From Streptosporangiaceae bacterium (lineage in GTDB: Bacteria; Actinomycetota; Actinomycetes; Streptosporangiales; Streptosporangiaceae): a DNA stretch of 21,443 nucleotides. Each line of letters begins with the position of its first letter. The stretch's first letter is position 1. Location: positions 1-21,443 of the forward strand of contig JASHTQ010000115.1 in NCBI GenBank assembly GCA_030040475.1, given 5' to 3'. Under the pieces are notes generated by a model. That model worked only from the letters and a program-made list of their open reading frames with translations. It was not told the DNA's origin and searched no databases. Below are positions 15,554 through 21,443 of the stretch, one piece after another. The position numbers and the translations under genes were made by a program.

Positions 15554-16189
15554 GTGGAAACGGTTCTTGAACGCCTCGAAACCGATGTCGCGCTGAGCGA
15601 GTTTCCCGCCGCGTCGCTGGAATGGCAGCCCACCTTAATCGATGACATAGCCGAGGAGGCTCTCGGCACCAGCCAGGCAGTGACCGATTTCTCGGTCTGC
15701 TACGCCAGGGAAATCTCGAGCCTGGTGTGGTTCGTAATGAGCCTCGGGGCCGACGCACACCGGGGCGCCGATGTCGCACAAGCCGCGTTCGCCGAGGCGT
15801 TCGCGGTGTGGGACCGCATCCAGCACCCCACGGCCTGGCTGAGGCGGGTGGCCGGACGGCTCTACTACCGGCAGCTGGTCAGCAGGGAAACCCTGGTCGA
15901 GGACGTCCCGGAACGGCAGGGTCCGCTGTCGGCCGCAAGCGTCGTGGAACTGCACGACGAGGCACGCGCCGTCCTGGCCGCGCTGGCCGATCTGCCGCCC
16001 AAGCAACGCCAGGTCATGGCGTGGACCATCGACGGGTTCAGCCCTGCCGAGATTGCCAGGGAACTCGATGTCGATGCCGCGACCGTCCGGCAGAGCCTGG
16101 CCAAGGCCAGGAAGAACCTGAAACAACAGCTCGGGATGACCGGAGGAGGGCATGGACGAGACGGAAACCTACGACCCGACGTGGCGTGA
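15554..16189 (+). CDS. ECF-like sigma-70 family factor
   Basis: This protein of about 211 aa has the two-domain layout of ECF sigma factors. The sigma-2-like region runs from YAREISSLVWFVMSLGADAH through DVAQAAFAEAFAVWDRI to PTAWLRRVAGRLYYRQL. The sigma-4 HTH is LADLPPKQRQVMAWTIDGFS, then PAEIARELDVDAATVRQSLAKARKNLKQQL. I chose GTG at 15554 because GAAGAGG lies 7 bp upstream; a GTG at 15545 is also possible, and a TTG far upstream at 15455 is unlikely. The N-terminal 45 residues (before the sigma-2 region) are not recognisable. No membrane anti-sigma factor follows; the overlapping 54-aa gene is the only candidate partner. AT-rich DNA at 15416-15456 is the likely promoter zone. Confidence 0.85.
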   Translation: METVLERLETDVALSEFPAASLEWQPTLIDDIAEEALGTSQAVTDFSVCYAREISSLVWFVMSLGADAHRGADVAQAAFAEAFAVWDRIQHPTAWLRRVAGRLYYRQLVSRETLVEDVPERQGPLSAASVVELHDEARAVLAALADLPPKQRQVMAWTIDGFSPAEIARELDVDAATVRQSLAKARKNLKQQLGMTGGGHGRDGNLRPDVA

Positions 16190-16316
16190 TGACGCCGAAC
16201 TAGACGCGTTGCTGCTGGCAGCGAAGGTCGTCACGCTGGCCGGCCTCGACAGCGCCCTGGACATCCGGAACGGATATCGGGCCATCGCGGTCCAGCGCGA
16301 ACCCCGGCAGGCATGA
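16152..16316 (+). CDS. 54-aa small protein overlapping the sigma gene
   Basis: An ATG at 16152 follows GGAGGAGGG by one base-pair step and opens a 54-codon frame that overlaps the end of the sigma gene by 38 nt in another frame. The product begins with acidic MDETETYDPTWRDDAELDAL, continues as a helix-prone Leu/Ala stretch (LLLAAKVVTLAGLDSALDI), and ends basic (YRAIAVQREPRQA). No Cys or zinc motif and no clear membrane helix. The tight overlap and the strong purine-rich site suggest translational coupling to the sigma factor, so a regulatory partner is a reasonable guess. I do not recognise the family. Confidence 0.6.
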   Translation: MDETETYDPTWRDDAELDALLLAAKVVTLAGLDSALDIRNGYRAIAVQREPRQA

Positions 16317-16334
16317 ACGTAATCAGATAGTAAC

Positions 16335-16365
16335 TGAGCGCGATCGGATAGGACCGCCGCGCTCA
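16335..16365. terminator. 8-bp hairpin behind sigma/54-aa unit
   Basis: TGAGCGCG and CGCGCTCA are perfect arms around a 15-nt loop, 18 bp after the stop of the 54-aa gene. No U-tract. Confidence 0.5.
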
Positions 16366-16451
16366 CGATCGCAACCCCCATCGGCTAGCTCGTCGATCCC
16401 GCGCGCCCGGCATCGAGGCGCAATTCGTCCAAACGTGGAGAGGAATCCGTC

Positions 16452-16637
16452 ATGCGCACCGTTAACGTCGTCAAGATCGCCGTCACCGCCGGGTTCATCG
16501 GCCTGGCTTCGCTGGCAGGCAGCACCGCGGCCATGGCCGCCGTCACGCCGCAGGGCGTCGTTCACCTGTCCGCCGCCTCCGGCCAGCCCGGCACGATGCC
16601 GGCCGAGGGGCTGCGTCAGGTGATGCCGCAGGGCTGA
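16452..16637 (+). CDS. 61-aa secreted small protein
   Basis: GGAGAGGA lies 6 bp before the ATG. The product has a clear Sec signal peptide: basic start (MRTVNVVK), hydrophobic core (IAVTAGFIGLASLAG) and an Ala-x-Ala site (AAMA, cut after residue 29). The mature form would be about 32 residues, uncharged to weakly charged, rich in Gly, Pro, Gln, with TPQG near the start and MPQG at the very end. No Cys, so no lantibiotic or disulfide fold; no lipobox; no LPxTG. It is flanked by hairpins on both sides and is probably its own transcript, perhaps read by the sigma factor next door. An exported signal or surface peptide is an inference only. Confidence 0.7.
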   Translation: MRTVNVVKIAVTAGFIGLASLAGSTAAMAAVTPQGVVHLSAASGQPGTMPAEGLRQVMPQG

Positions 16638-16652
16638 CCGGGCGGAGCGGTG

Positions 16653-16682
16653 CGCGCGGACGCGGATCAGGGCGTCCGCGCG
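16653..16682. terminator. 11-bp perfect hairpin behind the secreted peptide gene
   Basis: CGCGCGGACGC pairs with GCGTCCGCGCG around an 8-nt loop, 16 bp after the stop codon. It closes the accessory block before the rplY promoter zone. Confidence 0.75.
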
Positions 16683-16698
16683 TGCCTGCGTTCTCGGC

Positions 16699-16704
16699 TA
16701 CACT
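16699..16704 (+). promoter_or_regulatory. Candidate -10 of the rplY operon
   Basis: TACACT fits TANNNT and lies 40 bp before the rplY start, just after the preceding terminator. No standard -35 is present at 16-18 bp. Confidence 0.35.
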
Positions 16705-16743
16705 TCGAACGCGCATCGCACGCCACGTTGAGGAGAGAGCACC

Positions 16744-17382
16744 GTGCCCGAGGTCCACATCGCCACCGAGGCTCGCAGCGAGTTCGGCAAGGGCGCCGCC
16801 CGCCGTAGCCGTCGCGCGGGCCGGGTTCCCGCCGTGCTGTACGGCCACGGCACGGAAACCCGCCATCTGAGCCTGCCCGGGCACGACCTGATGCTCGCGC
16901 TGAAGACCCCCAACGTGCTGCTGCGCCTGGAGGGCCTCAAGGGCGGCAGCCAGATCGCGCTGCCCAAGGCGGTGCAGCGGGATCCGGTCAGGAACGAGAT
17001 CGAGCACGTCGACCTGATCCTGGTCCGGCGGGGCGAGAAGGTCACGGTCGAGGTGCCGGTCCGGGTAACCGGCGAGGTCTTCCCCGGCGGCCTGCTGGAC
17101 CAGCAGCTTGTGCAGATCCCGGTCGAGGCGGAGGCGACGAACATCCCGCAGGGCATCGACGTCGACGTGGAGGGCATGCAGGTCGGCCAGGCAGTGCACG
17201 CCGGCGACCTGAAGCTGCCCCGCGGCGTGACCCTGCAGGTCGACCCGGACGCCCTGGTCCTGCACGTGCTCGGGCCGCAGGCCGAGGAGGAGCCCGAGGT
17301 CGAGGCCGAGGAGGGCGCGGAGGTGCCGGAGCCGGTGGCCGAGGCGGCCCAGCCGGCCGGTGAAGGGGAGCAGGCGGGCTGA
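16744..17382 (+). CDS. rplY: 50S ribosomal protein L25/general stress protein Ctc
   Basis: This 5S rRNA-binding ribosomal protein is of the long CTC type (212 aa). The N-terminal L25 domain (1 to about 95; FGKGAARRSRRAGRVPAVLYG and EHVDLILV) is followed by the TL5 beta domain (about 100-185; VPVRVTGEVFPGGLLDQQL). A Glu/Ala/Pro acidic tail follows, common in actinobacteria. GTG start with GAGGAGAGA 8 bp upstream. It overlaps pth by 4 nt if the CTG start there is right. It is the first gene of the resumed core operon, placed behind the accessory block. Confidence 0.96.
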   Translation: MPEVHIATEARSEFGKGAARRSRRAGRVPAVLYGHGTETRHLSLPGHDLMLALKTPNVLLRLEGLKGGSQIALPKAVQRDPVRNEIEHVDLILVRRGEKVTVEVPVRVTGEVFPGGLLDQQLVQIPVEAEATNIPQGIDVDVEGMQVGQAVHAGDLKLPRGVTLQVDPDALVLHVLGPQAEEEPEVEAEEGAEVPEPVAEAAQPAGEGEQAG

Positions 17383-17978
17383 CCGGGGACCGCTGGATCA
17401 TCGCCGGCCTGGGCAACCCGGGACCGGAGTACGCGGGCAACAGGCACAACGTCGGCCACATGGTCACCGCGCTGCTTGCCGAGCGGGCGTGCGGCCCCGG
17501 GGCCCGCTTCAAGGCGCACCGGTCAGGCAACGACATCGCCGAGGGATCCCTCGCCGCGACGCCGGTCACCATAGCCTGGCCACGTACGTACATGAACCTG
17601 TCCGGTGGGCCGGTTTCCGCCCTGCTCGGGTTTTACAAGCTTTCAGCCGAACGATTGGTGGTTATTCACGACGAGCTGGATATACCGTTCGGGGTGCTGA
17701 GGATGAAGCTGGGCGGCGGCGACAACGGCCACAACGGCCTGCGGTCGATCACCAGGTCGCTCGGCACGCCGGACTACTACCGGGTCAGGTTCGGCATCGG
17801 CAGGCCGCCGGGCCGGATGGACCCCGCGGCCTTCGTGCTGCGCGACTTCAGCGCCGCCGAGCGCAAGGATCTGCCGCTGCTCATCGATCGCTGTGCCGAC
17901 GCGACGCAGACCCTCATCACCGAGGGCCTGGCCACCGCGCAGAACGCCTACCACGCCGATCCGCTGACGGAGGCGTAG
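17379..17978 (+). CDS. pth: Peptidyl-tRNA hydrolase, CTG start
   Basis: This enzyme cleaves peptidyl-tRNAs that drop off ribosomes. With CTG 17379 as start it has 199 aa, the normal length. IIAGLGNPGPEYAGNRHNVG carries N13 and the catalytic H23; TYMNLSGGP, VIHDELDIPFG and GGGDNGHNGLRS supply the other conserved Asn and Asp residues. The frame is closed by TGA at 17361, and between it and the motif there is no ATG, GTG or TTG. The first ATG (17460) would remove N13 and H23. AAGGGGAG lies 8 bp before CTG, and CTGA overlaps the rplY stop, as coupled starts usually do. A sequencing error is the other explanation. Confidence 0.9.
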   Translation: MTGDRWIIAGLGNPGPEYAGNRHNVGHMVTALLAERACGPGARFKAHRSGNDIAEGSLAATPVTIAWPRTYMNLSGGPVSALLGFYKLSAERLVVIHDELDIPFGVLRMKLGGGDNGHNGLRSITRSLGTPDYYRVRFGIGRPPGRMDPAAFVLRDFSAAERKDLPLLIDRCADATQTLITEGLATAQNAYHADPLTEA

Positions 17979-18045
17979 CGCGACGGAATCGAAACGGCCC
18001 GGCGGCTGCTGATGGTAGGCAGGTACCCGAGCCCGGGGAGTGATT

Positions 18046-18816
18046 GTGACGATAGCGGAGGACCACGCACTCGCGCTTGAGCTGGCCGGCCAGGCCGGCC
18101 AGCGGCTGCTCGCGCTGCGCGCAGCCGGCGGCGATCCTGACATGCTGCGCAAGGCCGGCGACCGGTTGTCGCACGAGTTCCTCGCCGCCGAACTGGCGGC
18201 CCGGCGTCCCGGGGACGTGATCTTGTCCGAGGAGGCCGCCGATGACAAGGCACGGCTGACCGCGGACCGGGTATGGATCGTGGACCCGCTGGACGGCACC
18301 AGGGAGTTCGGCGAGCCCGGCCGCACGGACTGGGCGGTCCACGTGGCACTGTGGGAACGGGCCGGCGGCGGCCTCACCGCGGGCGCGGTGGCACTGCCCG
18401 CCCAGGGCCGGGTGCTCTCCACCGGCGCCGAGATCCTTACCGGTCACGCCGACCATCCGGCCGGTGATCGCCGGGTGCGGATAGTGGTGAGCCGCAGCCG
18501 CGCACCACGGCTCGTTCGGGATATTTCCGATCTTATTGATGCGGAACTTGTCCCCCTAGGGTCAGCTGGGGCTAAGGTGGCGGCCGTGATCAGCGGTGAG
18601 GCGGATGCGTACGTGCACGGCGGCGGGTTCTACGAGTGGGATACGGCGGCTCCGGTCGCGGTCGCGTGGGCGGCCGGGTGCCACGCGTCGCGCATCGACG
18701 GGTCGCCGCCGCTGTACAACCAGGCCGATCTGCTGGTGCCGGATATTCTCGTATGTCGGCCCGCGCTTGCGGGAATGCTGCTCAAGGCGATCCGGGAAGT
18801 AACGAATGCGCGCTGA
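18046..18816 (+). CDS. cysQ: 3'(2'),5'-bisphosphate nucleotidase, CysQ type
   Basis: This Mg-dependent phosphatase of the inositol monophosphatase superfamily removes phosphate from PAP (and PAPS), the by-product of sulfate activation. Motifs: LSEEAADD (metal ligand Glu), WIVDPLDGTREFGE (D80, D83) and YEWDTAAPVAVA near the C-terminus. It is 256 aa. GTG at 18046 has GGGGAG 5 bp upstream; a GTG at 18040 sits on that site. It overlaps cysD by 11 nt, so it belongs to the cysQ-cysD-cysN run, which fits its role of clearing the nucleotide made by the pathway. The gap to pth is 67 bp with no terminator. Confidence 0.92.
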   Translation: MTIAEDHALALELAGQAGQRLLALRAAGGDPDMLRKAGDRLSHEFLAAELAARRPGDVILSEEAADDKARLTADRVWIVDPLDGTREFGEPGRTDWAVHVALWERAGGGLTAGAVALPAQGRVLSTGAEILTGHADHPAGDRRVRIVVSRSRAPRLVRDISDLIDAELVPLGSAGAKVAAVISGEADAYVHGGGFYEWDTAAPVAVAWAAGCHASRIDGSPPLYNQADLLVPDILVCRPALAGMLLKAIREVTNAR

Positions 18817-19717
18817 TTACCAGATGTCCCAGCTCGACGCGCTGGAGGCCGAGGCCATCCACGTGATGCGCGAGGTCGCCGCCGAGTTCGAGCGGCCGGT
18901 GCTGCTGTTCTCCGGCGGCAAGGACTCGATCGTGATGCTGGCGCTCGCGGCACGGGCGTTCTCGCCGGCGCGCATCCCGTTCCCGGTCATGCACGTGGAC
19001 ACCGGGCACAACTTCCCCGAGGCACTGGAGTTCCGTGACCGCAGGGTGGCCGAGCTCGGCGTGCGGCTCGTGGTCGCGTCGGTGCAGGCATCCATCGACG
19101 CGGGCCGGGTCGTCGAGGAGACCGGCAGGCACGCCAGCAGGAACCGGCTGCAGACCGTGACCCTGCTCGACGCGATCGAGGAGCACAGGTTCGACGCGCT
19201 GTTCGGCGGCGCGCGACGGGACGAGGAGAAGGCCAGGGCGAAGGAGCGGGTGTTCTCGTTCCGGGACGAGTTCGGCCAGTGGGACCCGAAGAACCAGCGC
19301 CCGGAGCTGTGGAACCTGTTCAACACGCGGCTGCACCGCGGCGAGCACATCCGGGTGTTCCCGCTGTCCAACTGGACCGAACTCGACGTCTGGTCGTATA
19401 TCGAGCGCGAGTCGCTGGAGATCCCGTCCATCTACTTCTCGCACCGGCGGCAGGTGTTCGAGCGCGACGGCCTGCTGCTCGCCGACAACCCGTACGTGGC
19501 CAGGGACGAGGACGAGCCGCTGTTCGACGCCGTGGTGCGCTACCGGACGGTGGGCGACATGACCTGCACCGGGGCCGTTCCCTCGGCCGCCGTTACCGTG
19601 GCCGAGGTCATCGCCGAGGTGGCCGCGACCAGGATCACCGAACGCGGCCAGACCCGGGCCGACGACAGGACGAGCGAGGCGGCCATGGAAGACCGCAAGC
19701 GCGAGGGGTACTTCTGA
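18806..19717 (+). CDS. cysD: Sulfate adenylyltransferase subunit 2
   Basis: This is the catalytic subunit of ATP sulfurylase, making APS from sulfate and ATP together with CysN. At 303 aa it shows the PP-loop SGGKDS (36-41), HVDTGHNFPEALEFRD, GGARRDEEKARAKER and NLFNTRLHRGEHIRVFPLSNW typical of CysD. The C-terminus (MEDRKREGYF) is the family ending. It overlaps cysQ by 11 nt upstream and cysN by one base (TGATG) downstream. Confidence 0.96.
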   Translation: MRADYQMSQLDALEAEAIHVMREVAAEFERPVLLFSGGKDSIVMLALAARAFSPARIPFPVMHVDTGHNFPEALEFRDRRVAELGVRLVVASVQASIDAGRVVEETGRHASRNRLQTVTLLDAIEEHRFDALFGGARRDEEKARAKERVFSFRDEFGQWDPKNQRPELWNLFNTRLHRGEHIRVFPLSNWTELDVWSYIERESLEIPSIYFSHRRQVFERDGLLLADNPYVARDEDEPLFDAVVRYRTVGDMTCTGAVPSAAVTVAEVIAEVAATRITERGQTRADDRTSEAAMEDRKREGYF

Positions 19718-21006
19718 TGGACGCTGCCAGCTCGGGACCCCGGATGGACATCCTGCGGTTCGCGACCGCCGGGTCGGTCGACGACGGCAAGTCGACGCTG
19801 ATCGGCCGGCTGCTTTACGACTCCAAGTCGATCTTCGCCGACCAGCTCGAGGCGGTCGAGCGGACCAGCAGGGACCGCGGCGAGGACTACACGAACCTCG
19901 CGCTGCTCACCGACGGGCTGCGGGCCGAGCGGGAGCAGGGCATCACGATCGACGTGGCGTACCGGTACTTCGCCACGCCCAGGCGGAAGTTCATCATCGC
20001 CGACACCCCTGGTCACATCCAGTACACGCGCAACATGGTGACCGGGGCGTCCACGGCCGACCTCGCCGTCGTGCTCGTCGACGCGCGCAACGGGCTGACC
20101 GAGCAGTCCCGCCGGCACGCGTTCCTGGCCAGCCTGCTCCGGGTGCCGCACATGGTGCTCGCGGTGAACAAGATGGACCTGGTCGACTACGACGCCGGGG
20201 TGTTCGAGCGCATCTGCGCGGAGTTCGCCGCCTTCGCCGCCCGGCTGCAGGTCGGCGACCTGGCGTTCGTGCCGATCTCCGCGCTGCACGGCGACAACGT
20301 GGTGGCGCGGTCCGCCAACATGCCCTGGTATGACGGCCCGTCGCTGCTGCACCACCTGGAGCACGTGCACATCGCGTCGGACCGCAACCTGATCGACGTC
20401 AGGTTCCCGGTCCAGTACGTGATCCGGCCGCACGCCGCCACCGACGCCGCCCTGCACGACTACCGCGGCTACGCCGGCCAGGTGGCCGGCGGCGTGCTCA
20501 AGCCGGGCGACGAGGTGCTGCACCTGCCGTCGGGATTCTCGACCACGATCCGGGACATCGAGGCCGCGGGGAGCGCCGTGCCCGAGGCGTTCGCGCCCAT
20601 GTCGGTGACGCTGCTGCTCGACGACGACGTCGACATCTCCCGCGGCGACATGATCTGCCGCCCGAACAACCGGCCGACCGTCGCCCAGGACATCGAGGCG
20701 ATGGTCTGCTGGATGTCGTCCGAGCGCGTGCTCGCCCCGCGCACCCGGCTCATCGTCAAGCACACCACCCGGACGGTGAAGGCGATCGTCACCGACCTGC
20801 ACTACCGGATCGACGTCAACACCCTGCACCGGGACGAGGCCGCGGTGCAGTTGGGGCTGAACGAGATCGGCCGGGTCCGGCTCCGCCTCACCCAGCCCAT
20901 CTTCTGCGACCCGTACGCAAGGAACCGCGCCACCGGCGGCCTCATCCTCATCGACGAGGCCACCAACGCGACCGTCGGCGCCGCGATGATCACCGAGGCC
21001 GGCTGA
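19717..21006 (+). CDS. cysN: Sulfate adenylyltransferase subunit 1 (GTPase)
   Basis: CysN is an EF-Tu-like GTPase that drives APS formation by CysD. G1 is GSVDDGKST (19-27), DTPGH is at about 96, NKMD at about 151, followed by PISALHGDNV. Beta-barrel domains with a VIRPH segment follow. At 429 aa it is CysN alone, without a fused CysC APS kinase; no cysC is seen in the window. The ATG at 19717 overlaps the cysD stop. The frame is open far upstream, but that part is antisense-like noise within cysD. A tandem repeat and a palindrome follow the stop. Confidence 0.96.
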   Translation: MDAASSGPRMDILRFATAGSVDDGKSTLIGRLLYDSKSIFADQLEAVERTSRDRGEDYTNLALLTDGLRAEREQGITIDVAYRYFATPRRKFIIADTPGHIQYTRNMVTGASTADLAVVLVDARNGLTEQSRRHAFLASLLRVPHMVLAVNKMDLVDYDAGVFERICAEFAAFAARLQVGDLAFVPISALHGDNVVARSANMPWYDGPSLLHHLEHVHIASDRNLIDVRFPVQYVIRPHAATDAALHDYRGYAGQVAGGVLKPGDEVLHLPSGFSTTIRDIEAAGSAVPEAFAPMSVTLLLDDDVDISRGDMICRPNNRPTVAQDIEAMVCWMSSERVLAPRTRLIVKHTTRTVKAIVTDLHYRIDVNTLHRDEAAVQLGLNEIGRVRLRLTQPIFCDPYARNRATGGLILIDEATNATVGAAMITEAG

Positions 21007-21034
21007 CGGCACGGCTCCTGCGCGGCCTCCGCCA

Positions 21035-21072
21035 GCTTCCGCCAGCCCTGCCTGCTTCCGCCAGCCCCGCCT
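21035..21072 (+). repeat. Two tandem 19-bp units behind cysN
   Basis: GCTTCCGCCAGCCCTGCCT is followed directly by the same 19 bases with one change (C for T). A partial unit (CCTCCGCCAGC) lies before them. Non-coding. Confidence 0.75.
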
Positions 21073-21105
21073 GCCCCGCCGGTCGCTCAGTCACCAGGCC
21101 CGGCG

Positions 21106-21157
21106 GCAACGATGTAAGCCTGTAGCGGTTATAACCGCCACGTCCTTACATCGTTGC
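21106..21157. repeat. 52-bp concentric palindrome
   Basis: Outer arms GCAACGATGTAAG and CTTACATCGTTGC (13 bp, perfect) flank an inner perfect 14-bp palindrome GCGGTTATAACCGC. Both share the same centre (21131/21132), and the 6-bp spacers on each side are equal in length but mostly unpaired. It is more AT-rich than its surroundings, lies 100 bp after cysN and 84 bp before the next ATG. It could be a terminator, a double operator or a recombination site. I know no named element of this sequence. Confidence 0.85.
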
Positions 21158-21240
21158 GGTCTGGACGGGTCGGCCGGGGGGTCTACGGGTGCGAAGGGCG
21201 GTGGCGGGTGGGAGTGTTGGCGCCAGAGAGGAGATCACCC

Positions 21241-21443
21241 ATGGACATCGAGGCGCTTGCCGGCCTGCTGCACGAGACCGCGGAGCATCACGGCAAGTTC
21301 GAGGCGGCCGCGCCGCCGCACAACTGGTGGGACTGGTACGCGGCGTACATGCACGCGCGCGAGGCCGGGAGCGGTCCCGACCAGGCCGCCGCGGCCGCCA
21401 ACCGCTACATGGCAGAGGTCAAGCACATCGTCGTACCGTCCGG
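21241..21443 (+). CDS. Small WWDWYAAY-type protein, 3' end outside window
   Basis: ATG with GAGGAG 8 bp upstream; 67 codons are visible and the frame runs off the window. The product MDIEALAGLLHETAEHHGKF, then PPHNWWDWYAAYMHAR and an Ala-rich end (AAAAANRYMAEVKHIV), matches a short actinobacterial family in which HHW-DWYAAY is conserved. From memory this unit stands alone or is fused to glyoxalase/bleomycin-resistance-type proteins, often annotated as bleomycin resistance protein; its real function is unknown to me. The palindrome at 21106-21157 lies in its upstream region and may regulate it. Confidence 0.75.
   Translation, partial: MDIEALAGLLHETAEHHGKFEAAAPPHNWWDWYAAYMHAREAGSGPDQAAAAANRYMAEVKHIVVPS

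Noticed and set aside
17460..17978. pth starting at the first ATG
   Set aside because: It would lack the substrate-binding Asn and catalytic His of the conserved N-terminal motif.
19279..19716. Upstream extension of cysN
   Set aside because: It overlaps cysD in another frame and is not protein-like; ATG at 19717 fits the family start.
19540..21012. Long minus-strand frame opposite cysN (490 aa), and similar frames opposite the MFS gene (7024-9093) and glmU (9358-10671)
   Set aside because: They are antisense shadows caused by GC-rich third positions; composition is His/Arg/Gly/Val-rich without motifs, and the plus-strand genes are certain.

Overview
The window is high-GC DNA from an actinomycete. 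Third codon positions are almost all G or C, GTG starts and 1-4 nt gene overlaps are common, and the gene set is typical: an AfsR/SARP regulator, TamR next to Tam, and the TetR/glmU/prs/rplY/pth neighbourhood. I cannot name the genus from the sequence.

Left arm (1-6550). A Uup-like ABC-F ATPase is cut by the window edge and converges on a MarR regulator of the TamR type. TamR diverges from trans-aconitate 2-methyltransferase across a perfect 16-bp palindrome. A translationally coupled cysteine dioxygenase and rhodanese pair follows. The rhodanese frame has no stop until deep in the antisense of the next gene. A TetR regulator and a fatty acyl-CoA desaturase lie on the minus strand, with two operator-like inverted repeats in front of the desaturase. 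Next comes a tRNA-Gln(UUG) gene with a stray extra copy of its T-arm.

Middle (6550-11700). The tRNA is followed by a decayed gene remnant, a 14-TM DHA2-type MFS exporter, and the core pair glmU-prs (UDP-GlcNAc and PRPP synthesis, ATGA overlap). Structured repeats lie behind prs.

Accessory module (about 11,740-16,700). Between prs and rplY, which are close neighbours in many actinobacteria, lies a block with its own hairpins. It holds an AfsR-like SARP-NB-ARC-TPR regulator, a 75-aa polyacidic protein, an ECF-like sigma factor, a 54-aa protein overlapping the sigma gene, and a 61-aa protein with a signal peptide. The three small proteins match no family I know. This is the best candidate for an undescribed system.

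Right arm (16,700-21,443). The core resumes with rplY (L25/Ctc) and pth, which appears to start with CTG. The sulfate-assimilation run cysQ-cysD-cysN follows. Behind cysN sit a 19-bp tandem repeat and a striking 52-bp concentric palindrome, then the start of a small WWDWYAAY-type gene that runs off the window.

Two sulfur themes occur: cysteine catabolism (cysteine dioxygenase and rhodanese) and sulfate activation (CysDN with CysQ). They are far apart and probably not one operon.
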